Below, piece by piece: positions 50,137-59,191 of a stretch of 64,000 bases of DNA. The notes below the pieces were generated by a model. The model saw only the letters and a program-made list of their open reading frames with translations. It was not told the DNA's origin and searched no databases. Made by a program: the position numbers and the translations under genes. Source of the DNA: Gemmatimonadota bacterium (GTDB taxonomy: Bacteria > Gemmatimonadota > Gemmatimonadetes > Gemmatimonadales > Gemmatimonadaceae); the NCBI GenBank assembly GCA_026387935.1, contig JAPLKU010000021.1, positions 124,001-188,000 of the forward strand. The letters are read 5' to 3'. Position 1 is the stretch's first letter. Every line of letters starts with the position of its first letter.

Positions 50137-50541
50137 TCAGCGTGCCTCACGGTATGTCGACAGCTCGCGAATATTCGACGCGAGTGCGAGGGTGATGCTT
50201 TCATATGCCGCGCGAAACTCTTCGTAGTCGAGATGCGAGAGTTCGAGCGCGTCGGTAAGCACGACGGACTCTTTCTGGATGCCGTACGACCCGTGGAGCA
50301 GGTCGGAAGCGTTCAGTTCGAGCAGGCGCCGACAGAGCGCGGCGAGTTTTTCCTTGTCCTGGGGCAGGCCCATCACATTCACGCGCAGGACCACGACCGG
50401 CGGCGAGTGGTGAACCACTACGCCAAAGTCGAGATCGCCCGCGGGACGGATGTTCCAGAGCCCCTCCGAGACTTCGGAGTAGGTGGCTCCCGTCGAATCG
50501 AGACGGTCCAAGAACGTTTCGAGATCGTCTTTCGTGACCAT
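50137..50541 (-). CDS. YbjN-domain (secretion-chaperone-like) protein
   Basis: A 134-residue protein from ATG 50539-50541 (MVTKDDLETFLDRLDSTGA); a longer frame to 50631 crosses a repeat-rich leader and is less likely. The alternating pattern LWNIRPAGDLDFGVVVHHSPPVVVLRVNVMGLPQDKEKLAALCRRLLELNA matches the YbjN/CesT-like chaperone fold. Genes of this type often accompany pspA-like genes, which fits here. Molecular role unknown. Confidence 0.75.
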   Translation of the reverse strand: MVTKDDLETFLDRLDSTGATYSEVSEGLWNIRPAGDLDFGVVVHHSPPVVVLRVNVMGLPQDKEKLAALCRRLLELNASDLLHGSYGIQKESVVLTDALELSHLDYEEFRAAYESITLALASNIRELSTYREAR

Positions 50542-50641
50542 AACCTCAGGCTCCCGTTGCACTGATGGCCCTACGAGACTGGCCACGCCGGAAGTTTCGC
50601 TCCGACACGGGGTCGGCGCCAGTCGGCACATCTATATAGAA

Positions 50642-50690
50642 GGCAGACGGTGGTGCGTAGTTGGCAGATGGCAGCACGCGGTGGGCAGAA
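50642..50690. repeat. Heptamer-periodic tract between the plug-only gene and the YbjN gene
   Basis: Seven units in phase: GGCAGAC, GGTGGTG, CGTAGTT, GGCAGAT, GGCAGCA, CGCGGTG, GGCAGAA. GGCAG recurs four times at multiples of 7. The orientation is opposite to the tracts in the S10-spc region. Confidence 0.55.
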
Positions 50691-50697
50691 ATCGGGG

Positions 50698-52128
50698 CTA
50701 TCGGGTCCAGATGACAATGGTGCCACACCCGTTGTTCCGGTTGAACTCGGGCGGGATGCCGCCGAGGCCACCATAGATCTCGATGCCGCGCACATCCTCG
50801 GGATTGACCATGGCCTCAATCGCCTGAAGCATGGTCTGGCGCATGCCCTGCTCCGGTGCCGGAATGAGCATGCCGTCCAGGAAGAAATTCGGAATGCAGC
50901 GCGAATCGTTGGTCATCGACCCCGTGGCGCGCATCTTGAGTTCGGGGCCGACGGACGTGAGATCGTACGTGACGTTGCCGCTTCGAAGAATCGCATCGCC
51001 CACGCGTGAAACGGGCCGGCGCTTCAGGTCATCGTCGGTGACGTACTTGCCGAGCCCTTCGCGCTGGCGGACGGCGAACCCTTCGATGTCGCGACGCGGG
51101 CGTTGTCCGACGACGGTGATGGCCTTGAGTTCCTGCGCACGCCGATCAAACAGAATATCGGCGTTGGCCGTGCCCCCGGTCGGCACGTCTACCTCATTCG
51201 TTGCCGGGCCATAGCCGATGGCGCGGGCTTCAACGGTGCGCGTCCCGGCCGGCACGCCGGTGAGCACGAACTTTCCGTCAGGGCCACTACGAGTCTCGCG
51301 TGCGTCGGCGACAATGCGAACGGGCGCATCAGCCACGGTCTTTCCGTTGCGATCGCGAAGCGTACCGCGCACCACTCCGGAACCGATTGGGATGTGCGTG
51401 CTGTCGCGCACCAGCCGCATCGTGTCGGCACGGGCCGCGCTGTCGCGCCGGCTTACGGCGATGTCGCGTCGCGCCACGACATCGCGACCATGCGTGACGG
51501 TCACGGGCCCGGCTTCGAACACGCCGGAGCGCACAGTTATGTCGAGCGGCACGTCCGCCGGCACACCGCAGAGTATGAATGCTCCCTGCGGGCCGGATCT
51601 CGTGATCGCCTTGAAGGTTCGTCGGCGGAAGTTTCGCGACACGTATTCGAACTCGGCCCAGAAGGTCTCGACATTTGCGTCGGCAATCGGCTGGCCTGTA
51701 TCGACGTCACGCACGTGCCCAAGCACGGCGGCGACGGAAGGGTCCTTCGGCGGCCCACAGAGCCGCCGGTACAGTTCCGCCGGCGATGGCGTGGTGAGAT
51801 AGGCCTCTGCGGGACGACCGTTTGACACGGTGATCGTCGCAATCGGACCACCGATGCCGAGTGAGTCGAGGGCCGAGTAGAAGAACGTGACGTGGTACTG
51901 TCCGTCCGGCACCGAATCGAACTTGAAGCGTCCGCGCGCGTCTGCCGTTGTGACCCGATTGAGCTCGGTGAGCATCACGCTCACATCGCGAAGCGGGCCG
52001 CGCAACTTCAGTGAATCGTAGATCACGCCAGAAATCGCGCCCTGTCCGACCGCGCGGGACTGGGGGACGACCAGCGTTGCAGCGGCGCAGCAGAGGAGGG
52101 TCAGGAATCGGCGCATCGGTCTCGGCAC
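50698..52128 (-). CDS. Plug-only TonB-receptor-like protein with three Ig-like regulatory domains
   Basis: A 476-residue exported protein (signal peptide ends SRAVGQG). Three carboxypeptidase-regulatory-like domains follow, at about residues 30-110 (ISGVIYDSLKLRGPLRDVSV), 135-220 (LGHVRDVDTGQPIADANV) and 255-330 (VRGTLRDRNGKTVADAPVRI). Then comes a plug-like region ending CIPNFFLDGMLIP, MVNPEDVRGIEIYGGLGGIPPEF and CGTIVIWTR. There is no barrel. The ending is homologous to the protein at 28.1-29.0 kb, including two Cys. Such proteins may be surface adhesion or signalling modules rather than transporters. Confidence 0.8.
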   Translation of the reverse strand: MPRPMRRFLTLLCCAAATLVVPQSRAVGQGAISGVIYDSLKLRGPLRDVSVMLTELNRVTTADARGRFKFDSVPDGQYHVTFFYSALDSLGIGGPIATITVSNGRPAEAYLTTPSPAELYRRLCGPPKDPSVAAVLGHVRDVDTGQPIADANVETFWAEFEYVSRNFRRRTFKAITRSGPQGAFILCGVPADVPLDITVRSGVFEAGPVTVTHGRDVVARRDIAVSRRDSAARADTMRLVRDSTHIPIGSGVVRGTLRDRNGKTVADAPVRIVADARETRSGPDGKFVLTGVPAGTRTVEARAIGYGPATNEVDVPTGGTANADILFDRRAQELKAITVVGQRPRRDIEGFAVRQREGLGKYVTDDDLKRRPVSRVGDAILRSGNVTYDLTSVGPELKMRATGSMTNDSRCIPNFFLDGMLIPAPEQGMRQTMLQAIEAMVNPEDVRGIEIYGGLGGIPPEFNRNNGCGTIVIWTR

Positions 52129-52150
52129 AGGTCGTTAATACTACCCCGGA

Positions 52151-53035
52151 CTAGGCCCCTGATCGCTTGATGCTGACCAGACGTTCCTTGGCGAGCCGGC
52201 GCCCCGTAGGTGTGGCCGCGAGCCCACCGCCGGCTGTCTCCCGATAGCGAACGTCCATGGACCGGCCGATTTCCCCCATCGTGTCGATGACTTCGTCGGC
52301 CGGAATCGCGAACTCAACGCCGGCAAGCGCCATTTCGACTGCCGCGAGCGCAATCGCCGCACCCGTCGCGTTTCGGAACACGCAGGGCAGTTCGACGAGA
52401 CCGCCGAGCGGATCGCAGACCAACCCGAGCGTCCCCTGCTGTGCGAGGGCGACGGCGTGGCCCACCTGGCGCGGCGTTCCGCCCAACATCTCGGTTGCGG
52501 CTCCGGCAGCCATTCCTGCGGCGGCTCCCGTTTCTGCCTGGCACCCGCCCTCGGCGCCTGACAACGACGCGCGTTCGGCGACGACCGCGCCGATCAACCC
52601 GGCAGTCGCGAGGGCATCGATGAGCCGTTCATCGTCGATCTGTTTTGCTTCCGCTAGGCCGGTGAGCACCGCCGGGAGCACTCCGGCACCGCCGGCCGTT
52701 GGCGCGGCGACAATCACGCCCATCGCGGCGTTGACTTCCTGCACGGCGAGCGCGCGTGCGATCACGCTGGCAAATGGTGTTCCGGAAAATGGACCGGCAA
52801 CCGATTGGTGCACCTTTGCCGCATCGCCGCCGACGAGGCCGCTCGCGCTCTTCAGGTCACCGACGAGCCCCTGCTCTACCGCGCCCCGCATCACCACGAG
52901 CGCCCGCCGGAGCGCATCGCGAATCTCAGCGACCGGACGGCCCTGATCTTTCGCTTCGAGCGCGAGCGCCACGGCGCTCAGCGACGTCGATTCCTTTTCT
53001 GCGGCGGCAATCGCGGCGTGCAGTGAGGTGAACAT
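52151..53035 (-). CDS. sdaAA: L-serine dehydratase, alpha chain (iron-sulfur)
   Basis: The 294-residue catalytic subunit of the Bacillus-type two-subunit enzyme converting L-serine to pyruvate and ammonia. The three cluster-binding Cys are visible in GGCQAETGAAAGMAAG, LVCDPLGG and LPCVFRNATGA. The ATG at 53033-53035 overlaps the sdaAB stop as ATGA and is preferred over a longer frame to 53068. Confidence 0.93.
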   Translation of the reverse strand: MFTSLHAAIAAAEKESTSLSAVALALEAKDQGRPVAEIRDALRRALVVMRGAVEQGLVGDLKSASGLVGGDAAKVHQSVAGPFSGTPFASVIARALAVQEVNAAMGVIVAAPTAGGAGVLPAVLTGLAEAKQIDDERLIDALATAGLIGAVVAERASLSGAEGGCQAETGAAAGMAAGAATEMLGGTPRQVGHAVALAQQGTLGLVCDPLGGLVELPCVFRNATGAAIALAAVEMALAGVEFAIPADEVIDTMGEIGRSMDVRYRETAGGGLAATPTGRRLAKERLVSIKRSGA

Positions 53036-53709
53036 CAGCCGGACACCTTGTCGAGCCGGTGCGCCCATCGCACCCAGGGGAATGCGCGCAGATGATCCCG
53101 CACTTCCTCGCCCGGCGGATCGTCCACTTCGATGACCATGAATGCGTCGCCGCCCTTCTGCTTTCTCGTCAAACGCAGGGTGGCGATATTGATGCCGTCA
53201 TCGGCGAGCAGTCCCGCGATGCGGGCCACGCTTCCTTTCACATCTTCGGCCACGAGCACAATCGTGTGATGGTTACCGTGCACCTCCACGGGGAATCCGT
53301 CAATCTCCGTGACGAACACGCGACCGGCGCCGAGTGACGAACCCATCATCACATGCGAACGTTCCGCGCGCTCGAGCGTGATGCGCACGGTGTTGGGGTG
53401 CACTTCGTTCTCTTCACCAAGCTTCGTCTTGTCGAATGAGTACGCGAGCCCTTCGCGTTCAGCGATATCGAGCGCCGTGCGAATACGCTCGTCGTCCGGG
53501 CGAAATCCCATCAGGCCGCCGACGATCGCCTTGTCGGTGCCATGGCCCTCGCCGGTGCGAGCGAACGACCCATGCAGTTCGACTAACGCGCGCTCGGGCG
53601 TCCCGCCCACGAGGTTGCGCGCGAGCAAGCCAAGCCGACAAGCACCGGCGGTGTGGCTGGAGCTCGGGCCGACCATGACGGGGCCGATGATGTCGAGCAG
53701 AGAAACCAT
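53035..53709 (-). CDS. sdaAB: L-serine dehydratase, beta chain with ACT domain
   Basis: A 224-residue subunit. The N-terminal serine-binding part is DIIGPVMVGPSSSHTAGACR, then GSFARTGEGHGTDKAIVGGLMG. An ACT domain follows at about residues 145-220 (HHTIVLVAEDVKGSVARIAGLLADDGINIA), probably binding serine. Its start overlaps the uvrA stop (TGATG), so the dehydratase is translated with uvrA. Confidence 0.94.
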   Translation of the reverse strand: MVSLLDIIGPVMVGPSSSHTAGACRLGLLARNLVGGTPERALVELHGSFARTGEGHGTDKAIVGGLMGFRPDDERIRTALDIAEREGLAYSFDKTKLGEENEVHPNTVRITLERAERSHVMMGSSLGAGRVFVTEIDGFPVEVHGNHHTIVLVAEDVKGSVARIAGLLADDGINIATLRLTRKQKGGDAFMVIEVDDPPGEEVRDHLRAFPWVRWAHRLDKVSG

Positions 53710-56525
53710 CAGCGCAGCATTTTCTTGAGATACTGCCCCGTGTAACTCGCCGCGACCTTCGCGACGTCCTCCGGCGTTCCGGCCGCGACAATCGTGCCGC
53801 CATTGTCGCCACCATCGGGACCGAGGTCCACAACCCAGTCGGCCGTCTTGATGACGTCGAGATTGTGTTCGATGACCAGCACGGTGTTGCCACGATCGAC
53901 GAGGCGATGGAGCACTTCGAGCAGCATCCGCACGTCTTCGAAGTGCAAACCGGTCGTTGGCTCGTCGAGGATGTAGAGCGTGCGGCCGGTATCGCGCTTG
54001 GCGAGTTCGGTCGCGAGCTTCACCCGCTGCGCCTCGCCGCCGGAGAGCGTGGTCGCGCTCTGGCCGAGGTGCACATACCCGAGACCGACTTCGTTCAGCA
54101 CGCGAAGTTTTTCGTAAATACGCGGCTGGTTACTGAAGTTCTCGAGCGCATCCTCGACCGTGAGTTCCAGCACATCGCTGATCGAAAGGCCGCGGAAGCG
54201 GACTTCGAGCGTTTCGCGATTGTAGCGCTTGCCGCGGCAGGCGTCGCAGGTGACATAGACGTCGGGCAGGAAGTGCATCTCGATCTTCACCAGCCCATCC
54301 CCCTGGCACGATTCGCAGCGCCCGCCCTTCACGTTGAAGGAGAAGCGTCCGGGTCCGTAACCGCGAAGCTTCGATTCGGGCAATTCCGCGAAGAGATCGC
54401 GAATCGGAGCGAAGAGTCCCGTGTACGTCGCCGGATTCGAGCGCGGCGTGCGCCCAATGGGGCTCTGGTCAATGTCGATGACCTTGTCGAGATGCTCGAG
54501 TCCGGTCAGCCGTTCGTGGGCGCCCGGCACAACCCGCGCGCGATAAAAATGGCGCGCCAGCGCGCGGTGGAGAATGTCCTGAATCAGCGTGGACTTGCCC
54601 GAACCGCTGACGCCGGTGACGGCGACGAAGAGACCGAGCGGTACTTCGAGCGTGACGTTGCGCAGGTTGTGCTCACTCGCCTTTTCCACGCGCAGCGTGC
54701 GGCGCACGTCACGCGGGCGACGTTCCGCGCGAACGGGAATCTGTTTGCGGCCACTCAGGTAAGCAGCCGTCACCGATTTGGGATTGCTCAATACGTCGTC
54801 AATCGTCCCTGCCGCGATCACTTCACCGCCATGCTTTCCCGCACCGGGCCCGAGATCAATGACGTAGTCGGCGGCGCGAATCGTCTCCTCGTCGTGCTCA
54901 ACCACAAGTACCGTGTTGCCGAGATCGCGCAACTTGCGAAGTGTGGTCAGCAAGCGCGCGTTGTCACGCTGGTGCAGGCCAATACTCGGCTCGTCGAGGA
55001 TGTAGAGCACGCCCACGAGTCGCGAACCGATCTGCGTGGCGAGCCGGATGCGCTGGGCCTCGCCGCCAGAGAGCGATTCGGCACTGCGGTTCATCGTCAG
55101 ATACTCGAGCCCGACGTCTACCAGAAAACGGAGCCGCTCAGAGACTTCTTTCACGATCGGCGCCGCAATATCGGGGTCGAGGCCTGGCTTTCCCGGCGCG
55201 CGAAGCGGCACGGACTCGAGAAACTTCAGCGATTCGGCTACGGAGCCCTCGCCGAGCTCACCGATGTTCTTGCCATGTACGGAGACGGCCAGCGATTCCG
55301 GCCTGAGTCGGAGGCCGGAGCAGTCCGGACACTCCGTCACGACCATGTACTCCTCGAGTTCGGCGCGAATGCTGTCGCTCGAGGTCTCGGAGTACCGACG
55401 CTGGACGTTGGAGAGAATGCCCTCCCACTTGCCCGCCGACTCGGCATCGCCGCGCTTCACCGAGAGGCCGTGGAGCAACGCGTCCTGCACCTTGGCCGGC
55501 AATGTTCCCCACGCCGAATTCAGGTCAAACTTGAGCTGCTTGGCCAAGCCCGGCAGAATCACCTTACGCAGGTAACCGTCGGGTTCGCCCCAGGGCAGCA
55601 CGACGCCCTCGAGGATCGAGATTCCGGCGTCACCCAGGACGAGCTCGGCGCTTGCGAGACGTTTGGTGCCGAGACCGCTGCAGCCCGGGCAGGCGCCAAA
55701 GGGCGAATTGAACGAGAAGTGGCGCGGCTCAAGGTCGGGCATCGAGATGCCGCAGTCCGGGCATCCGAAGCGTTCGCTGAACATGGTGGTGACACGCTTC
55801 TCGCCGGACACCTTCACGACCTCGACGATCCCTTCCGCGAGGCGCAATGCGGTCTCGAGCGAGTCGGTCAGTCGCCCGCGGTCCGACTTACGGACCGCGA
55901 GCCGGTCGATGATCACGGCCACATCGTGGTTCACACGACGGTTCAACTTTGGCGGCGAGTCGAGTTCGATCACCGTACCGTCCACGAGCGCGCGAACAAA
56001 TCCCTGCTTTCGCGCCGATTCAAAGAGGTCCCGGAACTCGCCCTTTCGTCCCTTCACGAGTGGGGCGAGTACTTCGATCCTCGTGCCATCGGTCCATCCG
56101 AGCACGACTTCGGCGATCTGGCCAGGACTCTGCCGCTCAACCGCGCGGCCGCAGTTCGGGCAATGCGGCGTGCCGGCGCGGGCATACAGCAGGCGCAGGT
56201 AGTCGTGGATCTCCGTGACCGTCCCGACGGTGGATCGTGGATTGTGGCCAGCCGTTTTCTGCTCGATCGAAATGGCCGGTGACAGGCCTTCGATGGCATC
56301 GACGTCCGGCTTTTCCATCAGGCCGAGGAACTGACGGGCGTACGCCGACAGCGACTCGACGTAGCGTCGCTGCCCTTCGGCAAAAATGGTATCGAACGCG
56401 AGGGAGGACTTGCCCGAACCGGACAGCCCCGTAATGACCGTCAGCTTATCCCGGGGGATCGTGACGTCGACATTTTTGAGGTTGTGCGCGCGGGCGCCGC
56501 GAACAATGAGGGCGTCTTCGGCCAT
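53709..56525 (-). CDS. uvrA: Excinuclease ABC subunit A
   Basis: A 938-residue damage-recognition ATPase of nucleotide excision repair. Two ABC modules: Walker [16 protein letters not shown] and [15 protein letters not shown], signatures [13 protein letters not shown] and [13 protein letters not shown]. Zinc sites are [28 protein letters not shown] and [27 protein letters not shown]. It is the first gene of the uvrA-sdaAB-sdaAA unit and is divergent from the TPR gene; the 127-bp gap shows no clear LexA box or strong promoter. Confidence 0.98.
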   Translation of the reverse strand: MAEDALIVRGARAHNLKNVDVTIPRDKLTVITGLSGSGKSSLAFDTIFAEGQRRYVESLSAYARQFLGLMEKPDVDAIEGLSPAISIEQKTAGHNPRSTVGTVTEIHDYLRLLYARAGTPHCPNCGRAVERQSPGQIAEVVLGWTDGTRIEVLAPLVKGRKGEFRDLFESARKQGFVRALVDGTVIELDSPPKLNRRVNHDVAVIIDRLAVRKSDRGRLTDSLETALRLAEGIVEVVKVSGEKRVTTMFSERFGCPDCGISMPDLEPRHFSFNSPFGACPGCSGLGTKRLASAELVLGDAGISILEGVVLPWGEPDGYLRKVILPGLAKQLKFDLNSAWGTLPAKVQDALLHGLSVKRGDAESAGKWEGILSNVQRRYSETSSDSIRAELEEYMVVTECPDCSGLRLRPESLAVSVHGKNIGELGEGSVAESLKFLESVPLRAPGKPGLDPDIAAPIVKEVSERLRFLVDVGLEYLTMNRSAESLSGGEAQRIRLATQIGSRLVGVLYILDEPSIGLHQRDNARLLTTLRKLRDLGNTVLVVEHDEETIRAADYVIDLGPGAGKHGGEVIAAGTIDDVLSNPKSVTAAYLSGRKQIPVRAERRPRDVRRTLRVEKASEHNLRNVTLEVPLGLFVAVTGVSGSGKSTLIQDILHRALARHFYRARVVPGAHERLTGLEHLDKVIDIDQSPIGRTPRSNPATYTGLFAPIRDLFAELPESKLRGYGPGRFSFNVKGGRCESCQGDGLVKIEMHFLPDVYVTCDACRGKRYNRETLEVRFRGLSISDVLELTVEDALENFSNQPRIYEKLRVLNEVGLGYVHLGQSATTLSGGEAQRVKLATELAKRDTGRTLYILDEPTTGLHFEDVRMLLEVLHRLVDRGNTVLVIEHNLDVIKTADWVVDLGPDGGDNGGTIVAAGTPEDVAKVAASYTGQYLKKMLR

Positions 56526-56652
56526 AGCCTGATAAAGCTGGTGGGCTACGGGACCGGATACAAGCGCGGGAGTACCGCGTTCTTATAGATTTCGCCTCGA
56601 TGCCGAACGCGCTTGTCGAGGGGACGCGAGCGACACCGGACGTGGCGGCCTG

Positions 56653-57585
56653 ATGGTCACGCCTCGCGACCGCACGTCCATTATTGGCCTGCAGGTGCCG
56701 GATCCGGACCAGCTCACGCTGGGCGGATTGGACCCGTCCGCGCCGGCGCCAGCACCGGCGCGCGACACCGCCCCTGCGGGTGGCACCAAAGACGGCCAGG
56801 TGGCGCTCCGTGAGCCTCCGGTCTGTGGCGAATGGTCGTTCGATCTGGATGAAACGCCGGAGTCACGCTCAGGCGCGACGTTCGTGCCAACCCCGCCGTA
56901 CCAAGTCGCCATTTCGGCTCCGCGGAGCGAGCTGCGAAAAGCAGACGTGCCGCCTGCGCCTGGAGTACGGATTGCGCCACCCGCGCCGCGCGCACTCGCG
57001 CGGAGCATGACCCCGCCGACGCCGCTTCCCGCGCTCGACGAATTGAAGAGCATTCACGACGCGCATCCTGGCGACGAACACGCTGCCATGGCGCTCTCGA
57101 ATGCCCTCGCCAAACGCGGCAACATCGAGGGTGCGCTCGGCGTGCTGCAGCGCGCCATCGACGCCGGCGCCGATTCGGTGACGCTGCGTTGCGCTCGTGC
57201 GACAATTCTCAGCGGTCGTTTACGGTACGAAGACGCCGAACGCGAGCTCAAGCGCGCACAAAAGGCGAAGCCGGACGATCCGGAAGTGCTCCTCCAGCAG
57301 GGGATCCTCGCCTGCCGACGCGCCAAGTGGCGCGAGGCCGTGGAACCCCTCGCCCGTGTTGTGAAGATTGATCCGCTCTGTGGGCAGGGCCACTTTTACC
57401 TGGGTGAGGCACTCAGCAAGCTCGACCGTCTTGGCGAGGCGCTCGAGGCGTATCACCGAGCCGCCGAGATCGAGCCAGAAAACTGGCGCGCCTTCAAGGG
57501 CGTGGGCATCGTGCTCGACCGCATGGGACGTTCGCCAGAAGCAGCGGAGTTCTACCGGCGCGCTCGCGACGGACAGCGCGGCTGA
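56653..57585 (+). CDS. TPR-repeat protein with Pro/Ala-rich N-terminus
   Basis: A 310-residue protein with no signal peptide. Residues 1-125 are low-complexity and rich in Pro and Ala. Residues 130-305 hold about five TPR units (AAMALSNALAKRGNIEGALGVL, VTLRCARATILSGRLRYEDAE, PEVLLQQGILACRRAKWREAV, GHFYLGEALSKLDRLGEALEAYH, NWRAFKGVGIVLDRMGRSPEAAEFY). No catalytic domain is seen. It is followed 2 bp later by the half-length permease gene, suggesting one unit. Confidence 0.85.
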   Translation: MVTPRDRTSIIGLQVPDPDQLTLGGLDPSAPAPAPARDTAPAGGTKDGQVALREPPVCGEWSFDLDETPESRSGATFVPTPPYQVAISAPRSELRKADVPPAPGVRIAPPAPRALARSMTPPTPLPALDELKSIHDAHPGDEHAAMALSNALAKRGNIEGALGVLQRAIDAGADSVTLRCARATILSGRLRYEDAERELKRAQKAKPDDPEVLLQQGILACRRAKWREAVEPLARVVKIDPLCGQGHFYLGEALSKLDRLGEALEAYHRAAEIEPENWRAFKGVGIVLDRMGRSPEAAEFYRRARDGQRG

Positions 57586-57587
57586 TC

Positions 57588-58529
57588 GTGGCGTGGGTGG
57601 CCGGACTCGCGCTGCTCGCGCGCCGCGAATTATTCGTCGGCGAAGTACAACGGCTCGCCGAACGCGCGCTGCTGCACCGCTCGCTCTACGCGACGGGGTT
57701 CTCCCAGGCCCAGGAGAGTTCACAGGGATGGGTGCGTTCTGGCGCCGGCGCCGATCTGCTGCGCCGCACGTTGCGGCCGCTTGGGGTGTTGCGCGCGGAG
57801 CTCATACTCAAAGAACTGCGACTCTTTTTTCGCGACACCACTCAGTGGTCGCAGCTGATCCTGCTTGCCGTGCTGGTCATTGTGTACGTCTTCAACATCA
57901 AGTTCTTGCCGTTGCGCGGCGAAGGCACCACGTTCTCCCTTGTGAGCATCGTCCCCTTCCTGAACCTCGTCCTCGCCGGCTTTGTGCTCGCGTCCATCGC
58001 GGCGCGATTCATTTTCCCGGCCGTTTCGCTTGACGGACAAACGCTCTGGCTGCTGCGATCGAGTCCGATGAGCATGCGCGGCCTGCTCTGGGCGAAGTTC
58101 TGGGTTGGCACCACGCCGCTCCTGGTGCTGGCGCTCGTCATCGTCGGCATCACGAACTTTCTGCTGGAGGTGACCCCGTTCATGTTCGCCGTGTCGGTGC
58201 TGTCCATTATCGGCCTCACCTTTGCCGTCTGCGGAATGGCCATTGGGTTCGGGACGATTTTTCCGCAGTTCGAAACGGAAAACGCCGCACAGATTCCCAC
58301 ATCGTTCGGCGGCCTGCTGTTTATGATGGCGTCTGTCGCGGTGATCGGCGGCGTGGTGATGCTCGAGGCGCGACCGGTGTACGGGTACGTCTCCGACCGC
58401 ACGTTCAAGACGCCAATCAGTCCCGCCGAAATGATCATTGGCTTCGCCGCGGCGGCTGCACTCTGCGCGGCCGCGACCTATTTCCCCGTTCGCGAAGCGC
58501 TGCGCCGCCTGGAGAAAGTGGAACGATGA
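57588..58529 (+). CDS. ABC-2-like exporter permease, apparently lacking the N-terminal half
   Basis: A 313-residue protein with about six membrane helices (QLILLAVLVIVYVFNI, VPFLNLVLAGFVLASIAA, LLVLALVIVGITNFLL, FMFAVSVLSIIGLTFAV, GLLFMMASVAVIGGVVM, MIIGFAAAAALCAAATYF). LKELRLFFRDTTQWSQL before the first helix is the mid-protein hallmark of a putative ABC exporter family (PF16949-type) whose members are about 530-570 residues. The N-terminal membrane half is absent. It starts at GTG 2 bp after the TPR stop, with no ATPase gene next to it. It may be a truncated remnant or a half-size variant. Confidence 0.7.
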   Translation: MAWVAGLALLARRELFVGEVQRLAERALLHRSLYATGFSQAQESSQGWVRSGAGADLLRRTLRPLGVLRAELILKELRLFFRDTTQWSQLILLAVLVIVYVFNIKFLPLRGEGTTFSLVSIVPFLNLVLAGFVLASIAARFIFPAVSLDGQTLWLLRSSPMSMRGLLWAKFWVGTTPLLVLALVIVGITNFLLEVTPFMFAVSVLSIIGLTFAVCGMAIGFGTIFPQFETENAAQIPTSFGGLLFMMASVAVIGGVVMLEARPVYGYVSDRTFKTPISPAEMIIGFAAAAALCAAATYFPVREALRRLEKVER

Positions 58530-58999
58530 GCCGCGTGCAACACGCCAACGAGCCCGACATCCAGGACATCGTCGCGCTCAACAACCGGTACGCCACGCAA
58601 GGCCTGACGCTGATGCGGAGCGAGGAATTCGTCTACGCCCACCTCGCCGACTATCGGGTGCTTCGGGATGGCGACGGCGGAATCGTCGGATGCGCCGCGC
58701 TCGATGAGTACTCCCCGTCGGTGGTCGAACTCATTTCGCTCGCGGTGTCGCAGGACGAGCAAGGCGTCGGCCATGGCAAGGCACTGATCGAGGCGACTGA
58801 ACAACTCGCGCGGAAGCGCGGCTATGACGAGCTGTTCTCGGTGTCCTTCTCCGACGAACTGTTTCTCGCCTGCGGCTTCAGTCGCTCGGCGCTCTCGAAC
58901 TACCCCGAGAAAATCGCCCGCTACGAGCGCATCGACCGCAGCGAACTCCAGGTTGGTGAAAAACACTGCTTCACCAAGCGGCTGCGCGAGAAAGCGTAG
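58526..58999 (+). CDS. GNAT-family acetyltransferase, ArgA-like short form
   Basis: A 157-residue single GNAT domain. Motif A is LAVSQDEQGVGHGKALIEA (QGVGHGK binds acetyl-CoA), and the C-terminal part FLACGFSRSALSNYPEKI resembles short N-acetylglutamate synthases. Substrate not proven; arginine synthesis is one possibility. It overlaps the permease stop by 4 bp (ATGA). Confidence 0.82.
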   Translation: MSRVQHANEPDIQDIVALNNRYATQGLTLMRSEEFVYAHLADYRVLRDGDGGIVGCAALDEYSPSVVELISLAVSQDEQGVGHGKALIEATEQLARKRGYDELFSVSFSDELFLACGFSRSALSNYPEKIARYERIDRSELQVGEKHCFTKRLREKA

Positions 59000-59017
59000 C
59001 GCGAGGCTCGGAGACGG

Positions 59018-59191
59018 CTACGACAACACCGTCGCGCCGCAGCTGGCGCAGAATCGCGCGTCCGGCTCCAGACGCACTCCGCAGCTGGCACAATCGCCGC
59101 GGGTGACGCCAGCCGCCGCCGCGCCCCAGATGAGCGGCGCGGCCACCCAGAGCGAGAGCACGGCCGCGATGATGCCACCGACGATCGTCAT
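59018..59191 (-). CDS. Small membrane protein with zinc ribbon
   Basis: A 57-residue protein: one hydrophobic helix (MTIVGGIIAAVLSLWVAAPLIWG), then a zinc ribbon with Cys34, Cys37, Cys48 and Cys51 (CASCGVRLEPDARFCASCG). The ATG overlaps the stop of the CcmF-like gene (ATGA), which supports the short start. By position it may help the CcmF-like protein; no function is known. Confidence 0.75.
   Translation of the reverse strand: MTIVGGIIAAVLSLWVAAPLIWGAAAAGVTRGDCASCGVRLEPDARFCASCGATVLS

Noticed and set aside
56526-56652. LexA-type operator between uvrA and the TPR gene
   Set aside because: No palindrome of the CTGT-N8-ACAG or GAAC-N4-GTTC type was found; only an isolated TATAGA box without a matching -35.
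58995-59022. Bidirectional terminator between the convergent acetyltransferase and zinc-ribbon genes
   Set aside because: The CGTAGC/GCTACG arms are only 6 bp with a 16-base loop and no T-runs on either strand; too weak to list.
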